Origin: Pseudomonadota bacterium
GTDB lineage: Bacteria > Pseudomonadota > Alphaproteobacteria > Rhizobiales > Xanthobacteraceae
Direction: 5' to 3'
DNA: 7,853 bases
Assembly (NCBI GenBank): GCA_023433965.1
Contig: JAEYTQ010000407.1
Location: 1 to 7,853 of the forward strand
Part shown: positions 6,542 through 7,853 of the stretch, piece by piece
Position numbering within the stretch: position 1 is the first letter of the stretch
How the letters are laid out: the number at the start of each line of letters is the position of its first letter
Program-made: the position numbers and the translations under genes
Notes under the pieces: generated by a model
Database searches by the model: none
Seen by the model: only the letters and a program-made list of their open reading frames with translations
Told to the model about the DNA's origin: nothing

Positions 6542-6801
6542 TTTCGCCCCGCACGATCCTGCGTTGGCTGAGGGGAATCCTCGGCGCCGCGCTGATCGGC
6601 CTGGGAGGGCTGTTCGCGCTCGCCTTCGAAGCCCGCTACTGGCGTTGGCGCGACTGCTTCAACGAACTCGGCCGCTGCTACGATCCGGTCTCGCAGGATG
6701 TGTATTTGGAGCAGGCGGGGTTGGTGTGGGGCGGTCTTGCCGTAGCCTCGTTGCTGATGGGCGTTTGTTTGGTCGTAGGGCTTCGGCACGAGCCACTATA
6801 G
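6538..6801 (+). CDS. Small two-helix membrane protein, function unknown
   Basis: The 87-residue product has two hydrophobic segments (about 11-31 and 61-82). An N-terminus carrying Arg5, Arg10 and Arg12 suggests that both ends face the cytoplasm. The roughly 30-residue loop between them would then be periplasmic; it is rich in Trp/Arg/Tyr and contains Cys40 and Cys47, which could form a disulphide. I do not recognise the family. The GTG start overlaps the TGA of the upstream 85-residue gene (GTGA, 6538-6541), which implies coupled expression; no separate Shine-Dalgarno is needed or obvious. The composition fits the neighbourhood, but as a short protein without a known family its reality rests on the overlap, the length and the clear membrane pattern. 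It converges on the GGDEF-EAL gene. Confidence 0.65.
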   Translation: MISPRTILRWLRGILGAALIGLGGLFALAFEARYWRWRDCFNELGRCYDPVSQDVYLEQAGLVWGGLAVASLLMGVCLVVGLRHEPL

Positions 6802-6888
6802 TAGAATGGACGAAGCGAAGCGCGCCCACCACCTGTCCGATCATGACGAATAGTGGGCACGACGCTTTGCGCCTTTGCTCACCCTGTA
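6802..6888. repeat. Imperfect inverted-repeat element between the small membrane protein gene and the GGDEF-EAL gene
   Basis: The left arm (6802-6830, with GGACGAAGCGAAGCG and GCCCACC) is matched, with small gaps, by the complement of the right arm (6853-6888, GTGGGCACGACGCTTTGCG, then CCTTTGCTCACCC). The complement of the right arm reads GGGTGAGCAAAGGCGCAAAG followed by CGTCGTGCCCAC. This GGTGGGCA...AAGCG...GTGCCCACC style is one I recall as a frequent intergenic repeat in Bradyrhizobium and Rhodopseudomonas. It begins right after the TAG stop of the plus-strand gene, and its fold could serve as a two-way transcription terminator for the convergent genes. Confidence 0.6.
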
Positions 6889-6921
6889 CCTACGATTACG
6901 GGGTCGTGGAGGGACGAGCGA

Positions 6922-7853
6922 TCAGCTCGCCGCTTCCAGCCGCACTTCGGTCAGCAGGCGCATTGCCGCGTCGGCGTCCATCGGCTCGCCGAAGGCGAAG
7001 CCTTGCGCGTATTCGCAGCCCATCTGATAGAGCTCGACCGCGTCGGAATCGGTCTCGGCGCCTTCGGCCACCACGTCCATGCCGAGGTCGTGCGCGAGCG
7101 CGATGATCGACTTCAGGATCACGGGGCGCGTGCCGCGGCTGGTGGTGCGCACGAACGACTGGTCGATCTTGATGGTGTCGAACGGGAAGCGCTGCAGGTA
7201 GGCGAGCGACGAGTGGCCGGTGCCGAAATCGTCGAGCGACAGCCCGGTGCCGAGCTCGCGGATCCGCGTCAGCATTTGCGCCGCGTGCTCCGGATTCTCC
7301 ATCACCAGCGACTCCGTCAGCTCCAGCTTCAGCGTGCCGCGCGCCACCGAGGAGCGCGACAGCACCGTGCGGATGTCGTGGATCAGGTCGTGGCGCAGCA
7401 ATTGCCGTGACGAGACGTTGACCGACGCGAAGATCGGCTCGCGCGAGCGCATCGCGCGCTGCCACACCGAGAGCTGCTTGGCGGTCTGGTCGAGCACGAA
7501 CATGCCGAGGTCGACGATCAGGCCGGTCTCTTCGGCGATGGTGATGAACTCCGACGGCGCCATGCGGCCGAGCTTGGGGTGATCCCAGCGCGCCAGGGCC
7601 TCGAAGCCGGCGATCGAGCGATCCTCCAGCCGCACGATCGGCTGGTACAGGATGGTGATCTCCTGCCGCTCGATGGCGCGGCGCAGTTCGCTCTCCAGCG
7701 TCAGGCGATCGGTCTTCCGCGCCCGCATCGCCGGCTTGTAGACGTCGATGCGGTCGCCGCCGATGCGCTTGGAGTGATACATCGCCAGCGCGGCGTCCTT
7801 GATGATCTCGTCAGTGAGCTGAACTTGCGGGTCCGACAGCGCAAGGCCGATCG
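6922..7853 (-). CDS. GGDEF-EAL protein, cyclic di-GMP phosphodiesterase (3' part; 5' end beyond the window)
   Basis: The EAL domain hydrolyses cyclic di-GMP to pGpG. The frame stays open to the right edge. Its first visible residues (IGLALSDPQVQLTDEIIKDA, then ALAMYHSKRIGGDRIDVY) are the end of a GGDEF domain, so the Met codon at 7782 is internal and the real start lies outside. The EAL domain fills the rest, with its key motifs intact: FEALARW, SVNVSSRQL, LELTES, LDDFGTGHSSLAYL, TIKIDQSF, VAEGAET and GCEYAQGFAFGEPM. Phosphodiesterase activity is therefore expected. Whether the GGDEF half is active cannot be judged, because its signature is off the window. Sensor domains, if any, are also missing. 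The neighbouring stand-alone diguanylate cyclase has opposite activity. The protein ends normally (VRLEAAS) at a TGA. Confidence 0.93.
   Translation of the reverse strand, partial: IGLALSDPQVQLTDEIIKDAALAMYHSKRIGGDRIDVYKPAMRARKTDRLTLESELRRAIERQEITILYQPIVRLEDRSIAGFEALARWDHPKLGRMAPSEFITIAEETGLIVDLGMFVLDQTAKQLSVWQRAMRSREPIFASVNVSSRQLLRHDLIHDIRTVLSRSSVARGTLKLELTESLVMENPEHAAQMLTRIRELGTGLSLDDFGTGHSSLAYLQRFPFDTIKIDQSFVRTTSRGTRPVILKSIIALAHDLGMDVVAEGAETDSDAVELYQMGCEYAQGFAFGEPMDADAAMRLLTEVRLEAAS

Overview
The window is GC-rich (strong G/C at third codon positions) and carries gene families and intergenic repeats that I associate with Bradyrhizobium and close relatives (Nitrobacteraceae, Alphaproteobacteria). 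The genus is an inference from the style of the sequence; nothing here proves it. It looks like ordinary chromosome: there is no transposase, phage gene, tRNA, rRNA or CRISPR array.

Layout from left to right. Positions 1-124 hold no gene that I can support. At 125-1846 (minus) is a secreted DUF459/SGNH-type protein with long Pro/Gly/Lys-rich tails. Upstream of it on the same strand is an MltB-type lytic murein transglycosylase with a peptidoglycan-binding domain (2017-3408). A 201-base divergent spacer separates this envelope pair from galU (3610-4485, plus). GalU makes UDP-glucose, the sugar donor for exopolysaccharide, LPS and glucan synthesis. galU faces a membrane-bound diguanylate cyclase (4640-6136, minus), and the 154 bases between them are packed with palindromes that look like a dispersed repeat. 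Divergent from the cyclase are two small plus-strand genes overlapping by 4 bases: a DUF7662-like soluble protein (6284-6541) and a two-helix membrane protein (6538-6801). They face the 3' part of a GGDEF-EAL protein (minus, 6922 to beyond the right edge), again across an inverted-repeat element.

The common theme is the cell envelope and surface life: a peptidoglycan-cleaving enzyme, a periplasmic SGNH-fold protein, the UDP-glucose supply, and two proteins that handle the second messenger cyclic di-GMP. One of these makes it; the other has a complete-looking degrading domain. Being neighbours does not show that they form one pathway.

The points most worth a second look are: (1) the SGNH-type protein has lost both its usual nucleophile (GDS to GDA) and its usual catalytic histidine (DGxH to DGVY); (2) there are two different palindromic repeat islands, each in a convergent junction; (3) the overlapping small-gene pair has no known function. 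I see no clear undescribed multi-gene system.
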